DNA of 64,000 nucleotides from Bacillota bacterium (GTDB lineage: Bacteria > Bacillota > Clostridia > Acetivibrionales > DTU013), in NCBI GenBank assembly GCA_023433505.1, contig JAEZCO010000065.1, positions 1-64,000 of the forward strand. Reading direction: 5' to 3'. Positions within the stretch are counted from its first letter, which is position 1, and each line of letters starts with the position of its first letter. Position numbers and translations under genes: made by a program. Positions 49,501-58,521 of the stretch are shown piece by piece. A model generated the notes under the pieces. The model had not been told where the DNA came from. It ran no database searches and was given only the letters and a program-made list of their open reading frames with translations.

Positions 49501-50496
49501 CGCCGTCTGCAGTCCGCCCCAGCCGGAGATGTAAAACGCCTCCAACATATCTTTATAGGTGTTATAAAGGGTAAAGAGCTCCCTTGTATCTAAGAACCCC
49601 GCCATAGCTTCCGACAAACCGGCATAGATGCGGTCCAATTCGGCCTTGAAAATTATCTTTTGGGACAGCGCGGCTTTAGCGGCGTTCACGGCGCTTGCGA
49701 AGGCCGGCCAATTGCTGTTTGTACCATATAAATCCTGGGTGAAACGCGCGCTTTCGTTGAAAAGAGCCTGTAAAGCGGCCTTGTCGCCCGGTTTGGGATG
49801 GACCGAGACTTCGGCGATACGAAGCTGTGTGCCCGATACCCTGGTCGCGGTGATCCGAACAAAACGAGCCTTGATGCCCTTACCGGCAAAGCCATTAATC
49901 AACGGCTTCCTATCTGGGGCTGCGGGATCATTTTTAATGGCGCCAATGCCCGGGTAAGGCGATGAAAAATCACTATCCTTCAGCTCGTCGATGGTCTTGC
50001 CCCCGGCACCGCAAAAGCTCAGTGTATACGTGTAGTTATAAGTAGTGACGGCATTAGTGGAACTCCAGGGGTAGACGACGATCTGACTAATTTCATACAA
50101 ATCTCCCAGGTCCATGGTGATGATCGCTTTTCCCTGGATTTTCGAGTGGTAGCCATGGGGGTTTCCGCCCGCGTCCGTGAGCACCCCGCTTGTCAGATTA
50201 CCGAGAGCCCAACCTGTACCGGGATTTAGCGCATTGTTGAGATAGTTATTCGCGCCGTTTTCATCGACGGCCCTCAGGCTGGTTACGGGCAAACCCAGGG
50301 CCACATCCTTAGACCCGTACGGGGCGTATGGGTCGCCGTCAAACAGACTGTATATGTATTGGCTGGTATAGGGTTGGGGCGGGTTTTCATACGGCCATGG
50401 GTTGCCCGGCCCCGGCGGGGCAACTGCCAGCACCGGAAGCACCGTTCCGGCAACCAGCAGTACAACCAGTAAAAGTGTAATGGTTTTACGAAGCAT
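46594..50496 (-). CDS. Secreted multidomain glycosidase with discoidin, FIVAR-like and Ig-like domains
   Basis: This 1300-residue extracellular protein has a signal peptide at 1-26. Domains in order: F5/8 type C (discoidin, ~50-235); helical FIVAR-like repeats (~240-500); a second F5/8 type C (~515-680, KARYVRINMTRKQTYTYCLS); a Big_2-like Ig domain (~690-770, ILSVDKNGLVTALAEGQTTV); a TIM-barrel catalytic domain (~780-1075) resembling GH42/beta-galactosidase-like enzymes with the probable acid/base Glu in GGFYMIDEPADL; a beta-sandwich (~1080-1190); and a FIVAR/Ig tail. The second catalytic residue and exact GH family were not assigned. It probably cleaves a galactose-containing plant or mucin glycan outside the cell. 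Its end is eroded. The gene follows a binding-protein gene in the YesMN locus. Confidence 0.85.
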   Translation of the reverse strand: MLRKTITLLLVVLLVAGTVLPVLAVAPPGPGNPWPYENPPQPYTSQYIYSLFDGDPYAPYGSKDVALGLPVTSLRAVDENGANNYLNNALNPGTGWALGNLTSGVLTDAGGNPHGYHSKIQGKAIITMDLGDLYEISQIVVYPWSSTNAVTTYNYTYTLSFCGAGGKTIDELKDSDFSSPYPGIGAIKNDPAAPDRKPLINGFAGKGIKARFVRITATRVSGTQLRIAEVSVHPKPGDKAALQALFNESARFTQDLYGTNSNWPAFASAVNAAKAALSQKIIFKAELDRIYAGLSEAMAGFLDTRELFTLYNTYKDMLEAFYISGWGGLQTALAGASDVLNSSNANQQMIDHALDALRTAVGNLVLKKYYSVLEAFFSASQGKDKNLYTPESWGHFQSVMDAAKDVLYSIDDEAKAAYEALSTAVRGLARKQPAEISELQRLYDAHKNKRASDYKSWSWPQFAAALSNAGNVLNNLYATPEDVRDAIAALTLAVSRLYAPNAILDLKHYDPFRPEGAVNLSMNKPVSYSNSYENYGWFANNLNDGLIGGSGAANESNGWNSHPWVAPQDNRYWLVIDLKEVFRIDSVALWPRQDNLNWPSTVGLDFPVDYNIEFSTDGEHYWGTVYETGKIKELVKDIPQFTVLNTPVKARYVRINMTRKQTYTYCLSEAVVYGRGVEELSLCDKTSRRLTVGKTWQLPDFLIYPDNGSVDLGEVLWDYGDSRILSVDKNGLVTALAEGQTTVTAYCKRFSLKAEWVFDVRKSTNGLYDRLLVSAFWPPELEPKGPGVNAEQFDLMAEAGIDNIQNVSTNNLLDRDTNMLMARLAAERGMLLNVCDRTFKNFDTLNKALIEQIVDAYADVPGVGGFYMIDEPADLSLYADTIRYFKELAPDLYMHINDSPFMTEARCRKFADAVTNNGADPELLDYIMFDVYPFAGSHALGNRSINYPYMLNLMEVARRVGLDYGVKTAQYLQTAGGFRPGTDGVNEDELRYQIYVSLAYGFKQLSYFTWSTPIQRSEPFTHAVLDVNGNPLPIYEGVKRLNAEIHALSDVVYPLNAVEVYFTGINLYGQKAIPHTFFAQPAAKDDMVYSHMVDKYNGTEYLMVVNNSIKNPVTHTVKLDAGILYLSEVSHKDGSFSRVGLSGNDNSVTLDFRPGEGRIFRINRDSDTLSPQTTALPNNIADDDNADITAVKTLVQNATYTATQADVDDIAKAKAAVETIISGLSLNGVTAAVTDDTFTGATAGTSGEPDGANGSYTFRVKLNKGAGSEQTHNGTLTITATAYDPVQDNLDIGAAKNAAE

Positions 50497-50692
50497 TTTG
50501 TTTTCCTCCTTAATAATTATTTAATTTTCTCTTTCCGGATTTACAATGAGAAGATCCCAAAAGTACTTGTATTCCTATAGGGTCATTATACTGCCGAATG
50601 CAATTCTAGTCAGGGAGATAACCTTCAGGTCAAGGAGTAAAATATTCAGGTTTTCAGCTTTATATCCTCTTCGATTCTCCACGAGATGGGAT

Positions 50693-51991
50693 TTACGGTA
50701 AGTCTGATCCTCCGCCGGTTTTCCCGGCATATTCGGTATTATCCTGCCCCGTCATCTGCGCCCAGGAACTGTCGAGTTCCCGCAGCACCGCGTCATTATC
50801 CCGTCCGGCGAACATCTCCTGAACACCCAGTATAAAAGAGTTAGTCATTTCCTGCGGCCAGTTTTGATTGACAAAAACGTGAGTTTGGCTGACATTGGCA
50901 AAAAGCTGCCGCAATATCGGATTGTATTCCACCGAAACACCTTTTTTTACGGGCAGATTCAAGCTATCGCTCAAATATTGATAATAGATGTCGTCCCGCA
51001 TGAAATAATCGAAAAAGCGCAAAGCTGCTGCCTGATTCTCAGTTCCGGCGCTGATGGACAACATACCGCCAACTGCGTAAGGCGTCCAGTTTTCGCCGTC
51101 CCCGGACGCAGGCAGGATAAACGCGCCGAATTTGAAGCGGGGCTCTTCTTTGTACAGCAAATTCAGCGAAAACGTTCCCGAAACAATCATTGCGGTTTTT
51201 TGAGAAGCAAACATTGACAATGCCTGTTCAAACGTGATATTCATGAAGTTCTGGTTTACGTAAGGAATCAAATCCCGGCACATATCAAATACACTTCTCC
51301 ATTCGGAGCCGGAAAAGTTAGCCTCACCTCGATACCTTTTTTCGTCAAACAGCGGGTTGGCCCGATAAACCGCCGTTACGGCAAGCGCGTACGGAATCAG
51401 CTGCACCGCCCAAGCCCCTTTGTGCCCCAGGGCGACAGGCGTCACGCCTTCTTGCGAGAGCCGGTCGCAGACCGTGAGGAATTCCCTCCATGTTTTGGGA
51501 ACAGCCAGGCCATATTGATCAAACATATCCTGATTGTACAGACAGGCGATATAGCTTTGATCAACCGGCAGTCCATAATACCGTCCGTTATACAGTCCGG
51601 TTTCCAGTGCCTCCTCCTGAATGCCCTTCAAAAACGGCCTTCCTGTCAAATCAAGAAGATAGCCGCTTTGCGCATATGGGACAGCCTCAGTGACGCCAGG
51701 ATGAACACCTGCAATATCGATGGGTTCATTGGCCAAAAAGCGTTTCCGCAGTAAACTGCGATATTCATCGCCGCCGGTCAGGTCATACTGTATGACAATG
51801 TCGGGATTTTCCTCCATGAACCTGTCAAACATATTGATGTATGCCTGTTTTGCCTCTTTTTGATAATGCATAATCCGCAAGACTTTCTTCTCCGGCATCT
51901 TCGCCACTGTCCCCGAGCCTCCGCACGAGCAAAGACTGAACAGCAGAGCCGTCAGCAGCAAGTAGACGCTTACGCAACGCGGTACCTTCAT
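50693..51991 (-). CDS. Extracellular sugar-binding lipoprotein (second of this locus)
   Basis: Counted from the ATG at 51991 (gaggagg 8 bases upstream; an in-frame GTG lies two codons earlier), this is a 432-residue family-1 solute-binding protein. The lipobox is LFSLCSCGG, with lipid attachment at a Cys near residue 22-24. The fold is indicated by KVLRIMHYQKEAKQAYINMF, then YGLPVDQSYIACLYNQDMF and YAVGGMLSISAGTE. It lies between the YesN-type regulator and the large glycosidase, apart from the importer permeases. It may bind sugar for the kinase next door or for the same importer as the binding protein at 56827; which of these is not known. Confidence 0.9.
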   Translation of the reverse strand: MKVPRCVSVYLLLTALLFSLCSCGGSGTVAKMPEKKVLRIMHYQKEAKQAYINMFDRFMEENPDIVIQYDLTGGDEYRSLLRKRFLANEPIDIAGVHPGVTEAVPYAQSGYLLDLTGRPFLKGIQEEALETGLYNGRYYGLPVDQSYIACLYNQDMFDQYGLAVPKTWREFLTVCDRLSQEGVTPVALGHKGAWAVQLIPYALAVTAVYRANPLFDEKRYRGEANFSGSEWRSVFDMCRDLIPYVNQNFMNITFEQALSMFASQKTAMIVSGTFSLNLLYKEEPRFKFGAFILPASGDGENWTPYAVGGMLSISAGTENQAAALRFFDYFMRDDIYYQYLSDSLNLPVKKGVSVEYNPILRQLFANVSQTHVFVNQNWPQEMTNSFILGVQEMFAGRDNDAVLRELDSSWAQMTGQDNTEYAGKTGGGSDLP

Positions 51992-52187
51992 CAGCACATC
52001 CTCCTCTCACTCTCTCTGGAATCGAGCAGGAGGCAGGTATTAACCAGAGCCATACTACTCGCCTCGTAGCTAACCTTGCCTTCAAATTGCAGAATTCACT
52101 CCCGGGTTTTTGCAGGCGAAAAATAACCTTTCGGTGGCCTGTATATATTTTGCACCGGTACTTAACGCAAACGTATTCTCCTATATT

Positions 52188-52922
52188 TTACAGCCGCCCT
52201 GTCCCAGATCGATATTTGGAACGATATTCATTAGGCATGCAGTCGTAGTGCTTGCTGAATAATTTTGTAAAATACTTCGGGTCTTTGATCCCAACCTTTT
52301 CACTGATTTCGTAAATTCTCAGGCCGCTGCGCAGCATCTCTTCCGCTTTCTTCATGCGAAGGTTCGTCAGGTACTCCGAAAAATTCACGCCATACCGCTG
52401 TTTAAAGACGCCGCTAAAATAGTTGGCGTTCAAGAAGGCTTTTTTGGCAACCTGCTCCAGTTTGATGTCTTCATGATAATGCTCCTGTATGTAGAGCACC
52501 GCTTGCATAACATTGTCTTTCGGCACGTTGACCAGGTCTTCATGCCCGAAGTCTATTATGCTTTTTACCTTGCGTACGGCATGTACGAGATCTTCCTCAT
52601 AAATCGGTTTGAGCAGATATTCGGTAACCCCAAGTCCGATGGCCTGCCTGGCATATGCGAACTCATCGGCGCCGCTGATGATAATGGTTTTCGTTTGGGG
52701 CGACAACAGATTTACTTTCTCGATGAGTTCCAAGCCGTCAAGCCCCGGCATACGGATATCTGTGATCAGCAGGTCCGGCATCAAGGCTTCACACTGGGCA
52801 AGGGCTCTTATGCCGTCGTATGCCTTTCCCACGACCTGACAAACGCTGCCTTCCATCTCCGCCAGGGTATTTTCAATAATGGGAAGTATCCACATCTCGT
52901 CATCAGCGATTATTACACGCAC
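52188..52922 (-). CDS. Short YesN-type response regulator
   Basis: This 244-residue regulator has a receiver domain (D7/D8, phospho-acceptor D55 in TDIRMPGLDG, Lys in LLKPIYEEDL) joined almost directly to an AraC double helix-turn-helix (IKLEQVAKKAFLNANYFSGVF and IYEISEKVGIKDPKYFTKLF). It lacks the long middle domain of the YesN at 2173-3756. Translation starts at GTG with aaaggaggg at good spacing. It overlaps the kinase gene by 10 bp. It probably controls the adjoining importer and glycosidase genes. Confidence 0.94.
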   Translation of the reverse strand: MRVIIADDEMWILPIIENTLAEMEGSVCQVVGKAYDGIRALAQCEALMPDLLITDIRMPGLDGLELIEKVNLLSPQTKTIIISGADEFAYARQAIGLGVTEYLLKPIYEEDLVHAVRKVKSIIDFGHEDLVNVPKDNVMQAVLYIQEHYHEDIKLEQVAKKAFLNANYFSGVFKQRYGVNFSEYLTNLRMKKAEEMLRSGLRIYEISEKVGIKDPKYFTKLFSKHYDCMPNEYRSKYRSGTGRL

Positions 52923-54748
52923 AGCCTGCCCTCCTTTGCGTATTTGGGGATACGTATGGTTACACAGACCCCTCCGGTGCTCACTGTCTCATAAAAAAGA
53001 CCGGACCGCTCCCCATAGTGAATACGAAGCCGGTTGTTGACATTTTCAATGCCCACCCCGCCCGCGTTTTTCCGAAACTCCGTGTGGACAGCCACAGGCG
53101 CGGCAAGCTTCTCGTTGAGCCTACGGATTTTATCTTCGGGCATACCGATACCGTCATCCGTAATGCAGAAAACAAGGTCACACCCATCTTCCCGGAGGGA
53201 AAGGCGGACAGAACCGCCGCCCATCTGTCTTTCCAGCCCATGCTGTATCGCGTTCTCTACCAATGGCTGAAAAATCATCTTCATGACGCGAAAGCCTGCA
53301 TATTGACCGGGAATATCATATTCCAACCGGTATTTCCCGTTGTGTCTGATATTCTGTATGGTCATGTAATTCTTGATCTGCCGGAGTTCCTCCTCTATCG
53401 TGACAAACTCTGTGCTGCGGGAAAGATTGTAGCGGGTATAGAAGGAAAGGGCTCTGACCATCGAGGCCACATCGCGGTTTCCGTACTGAATCGCCATACC
53501 GCGCACACATTCCAGCGTATTATACAGGAAATGCGGGTTGATCTGATTTTGCAGAGCCACAAGCTCAGCTTCGCGCTGTAACAGTTCGGACATGTACACA
53601 TCCTGAATCAGGCGCCGGATATGTCTTGCCATTTCAATTAAACCGTTGGACAGTGTAGTGATCTCCCCGTGCCTGGGAAAATCCAGAACGATGTCGTAGT
53701 TGCCCGCTTTCACCATTGCAGCGGCTTGGGACATGGATTTTATGGGCATAATAAGCTTTTTTTGTATGTAGATCAACCAAATGATGAAAATGATAACAAA
53801 CCCGCAAACCAAACATAATATCAGCAGTTGAGCCTTGATTACACTGGACAGCACGGAGGAATACGGCTGAAAGTTAAGGATTCTCCAACCCGTGTAATTA
53901 GAAGTATAGAAAATGAGAAAATAGTCTTTGCCGCCGATAGGATATCGCATCATACCGCTGCCATCGGAAATTCGGTCCAGCAATTCCTTCGGCAGCATAC
54001 GGGAAGTTTCCCCGCCGGCACCATCATAAATCACCCTGCCGGCTTCGTCCAGCACACATATGTCGGCGCCTCGTTCCAGAATGCCGCCGGGTTGTTCCAG
54101 AATGCCGGGCAGAAATTCATCCGGGAGGTCGAGCATTAGCACGCCTAACACTTTTCTCGAATTAAAATCCCTCAGAGAGTGGCAGATGCTGATCACTCTC
54201 CGGGGATGATTCGCGACGTGAAACTCGTCGTGCGTCCCGAAAAGTGTCATTGCGCCCTTCGCAGCTACCGTATCCTGATACCATTGGCTTTCCGGCGCGC
54301 TGTATCCCGGTTCCGGGGGATTCCCTTTCGCAAAGAAAATATTATTTTGCTGGTCAAAAAGATAGAGGCCGGCAATATCCGGGTTCACCTCCGAAAAATT
54401 GAGCAGCCAATCGTGCAGTCGATACTCCGCGCTTAACTTTTCCAATGGAGTCATTTTGTCATACCACTGAATATCCGTCAGGATCATCTCGTTGGTCATG
54501 ACGGAAAGAGCCAGCCTGTCCGCCGTTTGGAGCTGATTATCCAGATTTCTGCCCATTTGCTCCAGCATTTTTGTTGTCAAGGTTTTAAGCTGTTCCTCAA
54601 CGATCCGGGTGGAATACCTGCTGATAAACAGGCCTATGCTTATGACGGGAAGAATGATGAACACTACAAAAGCCACGGAAAATTTACTTCCTATGCCTAT
54701 CTGTGCCCACCGCAGCAAAGTGTTCCTGTGCATATCCCTTATTTTCAT
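52913..54748 (-). CDS. YesM-type sensor histidine kinase
   Basis: This is a 611-residue membrane kinase. Transmembrane segments at ~24-46 and ~295-317 enclose a Cache-like sensor. HAMP is at ~320-372. The His motif is LQNQINPHFLYNTLECVRG, the N box LVENAIQHGLERQ, the G1 box DDGIGMPEDK and the G2 region GVGIENVNNRLRIHYG. It is cognate to the overlapping response regulator. It probably senses the sugar imported by the permeases encoded just upstream. Confidence 0.95.
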   Translation of the reverse strand: MKIRDMHRNTLLRWAQIGIGSKFSVAFVVFIILPVISIGLFISRYSTRIVEEQLKTLTTKMLEQMGRNLDNQLQTADRLALSVMTNEMILTDIQWYDKMTPLEKLSAEYRLHDWLLNFSEVNPDIAGLYLFDQQNNIFFAKGNPPEPGYSAPESQWYQDTVAAKGAMTLFGTHDEFHVANHPRRVISICHSLRDFNSRKVLGVLMLDLPDEFLPGILEQPGGILERGADICVLDEAGRVIYDGAGGETSRMLPKELLDRISDGSGMMRYPIGGKDYFLIFYTSNYTGWRILNFQPYSSVLSSVIKAQLLILCLVCGFVIIFIIWLIYIQKKLIMPIKSMSQAAAMVKAGNYDIVLDFPRHGEITTLSNGLIEMARHIRRLIQDVYMSELLQREAELVALQNQINPHFLYNTLECVRGMAIQYGNRDVASMVRALSFYTRYNLSRSTEFVTIEEELRQIKNYMTIQNIRHNGKYRLEYDIPGQYAGFRVMKMIFQPLVENAIQHGLERQMGGGSVRLSLREDGCDLVFCITDDGIGMPEDKIRRLNEKLAAPVAVHTEFRKNAGGVGIENVNNRLRIHYGERSGLFYETVSTGGVCVTIRIPKYAKEGRLCV

Positions 54749-54987
54749 AGAGCTTCCCCCAATTAAATATTCAATCGTCGCGTCAACCCCACGCTCAAGG
54801 AGAATAAGTACACTTTTTGATTATTTGCAATTTATATATTTTTATCTATAATTGTTATTATAAACCATCGGAGGATTCGTTGTCCAGTAAGAGCTCCCTA
54901 TATATTCGGCTAATTATAGTAAATCCGCCAACACAAATCGCTATTTTTCTTACAGTGAACATTACCCCCGCAGGCGGCTGGGCGCCC
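54749..54987. other. Intergenic region between permease and kinase genes
   Basis: No gene is supported. A weak promoter candidate for the kinase (TTGCAA, 18 bases, TATTCT on the minus strand) lies around 54,800-54,830. A G/C-rich hairpin without a T-tract lies just after the permease stop. Confidence 0.4.
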
Positions 54988-55830
54988 TCATCCCTTGACC
55001 GCGCCTCCGGTGACGCCCGCAATAATCTTGTCTGATAAAAAGATATACAAAAACAATGTCGGCAGGAAGACAATCATGACCGCCGCGAATAACCCCGCCC
55101 AATCACCGGTATAAGTCATGGACTCGATGATGGCTTGCAGTCCCACAGAGAGGGAGCGCAGCTCCTGCTTATTGCCGAATACCAAAGAGATGAAATAGTC
55201 ATTCCATATGTTCATGAAATTGAAGATGGTGACGGTAATGATGCCAGGCTGAGCCATCGGCATGTATAACTGCCAGAGAATCCGTCCCTGGGAACAACCA
55301 TCCACCGTAGCGGCTTCTTCAATCGCACCGGGGAGCGAGGAAAAAAATCCCATAAGAAAAAATATGGTGAACGGGACCAGTGAGCTGATGTACATGATGA
55401 CAAGTGTGAATCTATTTCCCACAAGACCAGCCTGCGCCAGAATTGAGTACATGGGGACGACGATCATCACGCTTGGTATGGCCATTGTTATTAAAAACGC
55501 CCTTGTAATCACACCGCGTCCGCGGAATACTTTGCGGGCAAGCACATACGCGCCGGGAGAAGCAATGAGGATCACGCCAGCGCATGAGGCGGCGGAATAG
55601 AACAAGCTGTTGAGGAAGTACCACGATAGATTATTCGTGGTCCAGGCTTTTATGTAATTTTCAAAACGCCATCCGGAAGCCAATATCGTGTTCGTGAAGA
55701 TTTCCCGTGTGGAGGAAAAAGAGGCAAGTAAAATCCAACCAATGGACACAACAAAAAACGAAAACCAGAAAAACAGGGCAATATAGCCCGGTGTAAGACG
55801 CAGCTGCCTGATTAATTTACTCTGCTTCAT
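54988..55830 (-). CDS. Sugar ABC transporter permease, MalG/LacG type
   Basis: This is a 280-residue CUT1 permease with about six membrane segments and an EAA loop EEAATVDGCSQGRILWQLYMP near residue 170. The C-terminus GVTGGAVKG is typical. Its ATG shares one base with the stop of the partner permease (TGATG), with gaggagg upstream, so the two are tightly coupled. No ATPase gene accompanies it. Confidence 0.94.
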   Translation of the reverse strand: MKQSKLIRQLRLTPGYIALFFWFSFFVVSIGWILLASFSSTREIFTNTILASGWRFENYIKAWTTNNLSWYFLNSLFYSAASCAGVILIASPGAYVLARKVFRGRGVITRAFLITMAIPSVMIVVPMYSILAQAGLVGNRFTLVIMYISSLVPFTIFFLMGFFSSLPGAIEEAATVDGCSQGRILWQLYMPMAQPGIITVTIFNFMNIWNDYFISLVFGNKQELRSLSVGLQAIIESMTYTGDWAGLFAAVMIVFLPTLFLYIFLSDKIIAGVTGGAVKG

Positions 55831-56738
55831 CAGTATTCCAACCTCCTCTCGGGAAGAACCAGTTTGAACACGGTGTAGGCGGCCATGACCGCCAGAGTCA
55901 CAAAAACACCGACTGCGGCACCGCCTCCGGGGTCCATCAAAGAGGCGGTTGATTTCGACCCCAAGACCAGATTGTACATCAAAACCCCGGGGACCGCCGT
56001 TGAGGAACTGATGAAACGGGAATACGCCATCGACCAGACGAAAAAGTTCGATGCTGTGATCGTCCAGAGAGTCAGGGAGGTGTGGAACACGCTTCGAAGT
56101 AATGGAAGAGTAATGCCAAAAAAGGACCGCACGCGTCCCGAACCATCGATATAAGCACTCTCATACAGTTCCGCAGGTATGCGGTCGATGCCCGCGAGAA
56201 AGATTAACAGATAGTACCCGACACAACCGTAGCAGAAAGAAAAGAGCATCCCCCAGAATATGTGCTTCTCGTCGGTGTACTGCACCGCCGCCAGCGATTG
56301 GAGTCCCAGCGTTTTGAACACCGAGGCAAGCAGGCCGAACCTCGTGTTGAATATGTACTGCGTCCACATGCTCACCAACGCCACCATGGAAATGATGTTG
56401 GGCATATAGACGACACTTCTCCAGAAAGCCTTCCCCTTCACACCCGAGGAGATCACGACGGCGTAAAACAGCGATACGCAGAGCGTCACAACACCCCCAA
56501 CCACCCATATCAGCAGCAGGTTTCTGAAGGAACGGCCAAAAAGCGGCATTTTCCAAACCGTAAGATAGTTTTGTAACCCGACGAAGGTCCATTTTCCCAT
56601 ATTATCCGTGAAGGAGGACATGGAGAAAAAACTCATCAAGCCGGTTCTCAGGACAGGATACACAAAAAGAAATGCAAAACATAGCAGTGCAGGCGCTATA
56701 CACAAAACAATAAAACGCGCCTCTTTTCGACGAACCAA
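55830..56738 (-). CDS. Sugar ABC transporter permease, MalF/UgpA type
   Basis: This permease of ~302 residues has a first membrane segment near residue 20 and an EAA loop ESAYIDGSGRVRSFFGITLP near 195. The start is set at a TTG (56738) because a strong aaaggaggg lies just before it; the in-frame ATG nine codons earlier has no ribosome site and would place that sequence inside the gene. It pairs with the next permease and is fed by the lipoprotein encoded upstream. Confidence 0.9.
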   Translation of the reverse strand: MVRRKEARFIVLCIAPALLCFAFLFVYPVLRTGLMSFFSMSSFTDNMGKWTFVGLQNYLTVWKMPLFGRSFRNLLLIWVVGGVVTLCVSLFYAVVISSGVKGKAFWRSVVYMPNIISMVALVSMWTQYIFNTRFGLLASVFKTLGLQSLAAVQYTDEKHIFWGMLFSFCYGCVGYYLLIFLAGIDRIPAELYESAYIDGSGRVRSFFGITLPLLRSVFHTSLTLWTITASNFFVWSMAYSRFISSSTAVPGVLMYNLVLGSKSTASLMDPGGGAAVGVFVTLAVMAAYTVFKLVLPERRLEY

Positions 56739-56826
56739 CGCTGGGCCCTCCTTTTCTTTTATCATGAGAGAACGGGGCAGACATCTCCATCCGCCCCATT
56801 CTGCAATTTCAGAGCCTGTCGGATTA

Positions 56827-58152
56827 TCAATCCCTCTTCGTGCCCTTCTTCATTGCTTCCACAAATGCCTCGGGCGTCAGGTCTCCCCCCAGAAGTTTTC
56901 CCAAGTTTTCAGTGAGGGCAGCGCTGACATTGGTGTCGCTCATGTTGCCCCATATTGTGTAGGTACCGGTCATGCTGTTCAGCATCGCCTTGACATCCTC
57001 CAGCATGGCCGGCCAATTGACGCCAACCACGGCGGGAACGCATGCTGCCCGGTCAACAAGCCCTTGCTGGGTTTTCGCATCCATGAAGTATGCGATCAAC
57101 TCCGCCGCGTCATCAGGGTATTGACTCTTTGAGGAAATAGCAAAACCCTGGGAGATAAACTGAAGATTTGTGTTGGGGTCGGCCGAGCCGGACAGAAGCG
57201 GGAATCCGCATACGCCCCATTCAAAGTTAGGTCCGGCAGTGGCGGCTACCTCATTCGGGAGCCAGCTCCCATTGCACAGATAGATGGCCGTAACACCCAC
57301 TGCAAGCTCCTGCTGCCCGGCCGGGAACACGTTGGCGGCGGTGGTTGAGCTGAGGTATCCTTTAGAAGCCAGCTCGGCTATGGCTTGCGCCATTTGCAGC
57401 ACCGCAGGGTCGCCCCACATTCCGCCCGTCGCGTCAGCGTTAAGCTGGTCACACCATGCCTGGCCTTTAAGCAGCGTCAGGTAGGAGCCAGCGAGAGCCG
57501 GACGGTAGGCATCGTCAATGGTTGCCACGTCATAGCCCGCATCCTTGATCTTTCGGCAGACATCAAGGAACTCTGCCCATGTGGCGGGCGGCGAGGTCAC
57601 GCCGACCTTTCGTAAAATAGCCTTGTTATAGAACATTCCGGCAATTGAAGGCTGCTGCGGCAGGTAGTATACCGAGCCGTCGCCCTTATAGGTTTTAGCG
57701 AAATCAATATAGGACGGTATAATGGTCTCTCCTAGGGTCTTGCCTCCTGTGGTAGCGTATGTCTTATTCAGATAGTTATCCAGCTTCAGAAGGTACCCGG
57801 TTCCAAAATTAGGGTACAGCCAGTCCGGCGAGTTTTCAATGACGTCAATGGGCTCACCGGAGTCAATGGCCGACTTCAGGGTCAGACGCACGTCGCGGCC
57901 AAGCCAGTTCACTTTGACGGTGTTGCCGGTGGCAGTTTCGTACCGTGCGATGGCCTCCTTGAACACCTCCGCCTGGATTTCGGTCTCGCTCCACATTGCC
58001 CAATAGTTTATGGTCTTCCCTCCGGCGGGCTGTTGGGACGTGGTGTCCGCCGCCGTCGTTATCTCCGATGAGGGTGTTTTCGTGCAGGCTGCAAGGCTGA
58101 ATACAAGCAAACAAGCCACGAAGAGAGAGGTGAGGAACCGTTTGTTTTTCAT
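56827..58152 (-). CDS. Extracellular sugar-binding lipoprotein
   Basis: Counted from MKNKRFLTSLF at 58152, this is a 441-residue solute-binding protein with lipobox VFSLAACTK (lipid on Cys ~21) and a Ser/Thr-rich linker. The fold is shown by INYWAMWSETEIQAEVFKEA, then PIDVIENSPDWLYPNFGTGY and LPQQPSIAGMFYNKAI. It is the first gene of a leftward importer operon with two permeases. An alternative start four codons upstream lies too close to the aaagg site. Confidence 0.92.
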   Translation of the reverse strand: MKNKRFLTSLFVACLLVFSLAACTKTPSSEITTAADTTSQQPAGGKTINYWAMWSETEIQAEVFKEAIARYETATGNTVKVNWLGRDVRLTLKSAIDSGEPIDVIENSPDWLYPNFGTGYLLKLDNYLNKTYATTGGKTLGETIIPSYIDFAKTYKGDGSVYYLPQQPSIAGMFYNKAILRKVGVTSPPATWAEFLDVCRKIKDAGYDVATIDDAYRPALAGSYLTLLKGQAWCDQLNADATGGMWGDPAVLQMAQAIAELASKGYLSSTTAANVFPAGQQELAVGVTAIYLCNGSWLPNEVAATAGPNFEWGVCGFPLLSGSADPNTNLQFISQGFAISSKSQYPDDAAELIAYFMDAKTQQGLVDRAACVPAVVGVNWPAMLEDVKAMLNSMTGTYTIWGNMSDTNVSAALTENLGKLLGGDLTPEAFVEAMKKGTKRD

Positions 58153-58521
58153 TTGGTTTTCCATCCTTTCAAAATCTTTACCCGATAGTGGATTATGACG
58201 ATAGCTCCACTTCAGTTTCTTTATGTTTTTATGATAGTAGCATAAGAACAAATGGTAAAGGTGGCAGCATTCAGGAAAAGGTGGAAATTTCTCAGGTGTT
58301 TTCAGAGACGGGAGCTAAGGCGAAGGATCTTATAGCTTCCGTAAGCTTCTCCGCTCAGCCCGGAATGGCTAACCTTGGTTCAACTTATCTATAGAGAATC
58401 TCTTCAGTTTTCTACAGGTCTTTCTTCATTTTTCTGCATTCATTTTTTTGAGATAATTGGGTAGTATACTAGTAGAAGATAACACAAAGTATCTTCAGGA
58501 ATATTAATGAGGAGGTTTGAA
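58153..58521. other. Divergent intergenic region between two binding-protein genes
   Basis: About 370 bases contain the upstream regions of two oppositely transcribed importer operons. A 68-codon frame at 58188-58394 has no supporting features. A TATACT box at ~58,470 may belong to the rightward promoter, but its -35 is poor. No long inverted repeat was seen. Confidence 0.6.
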
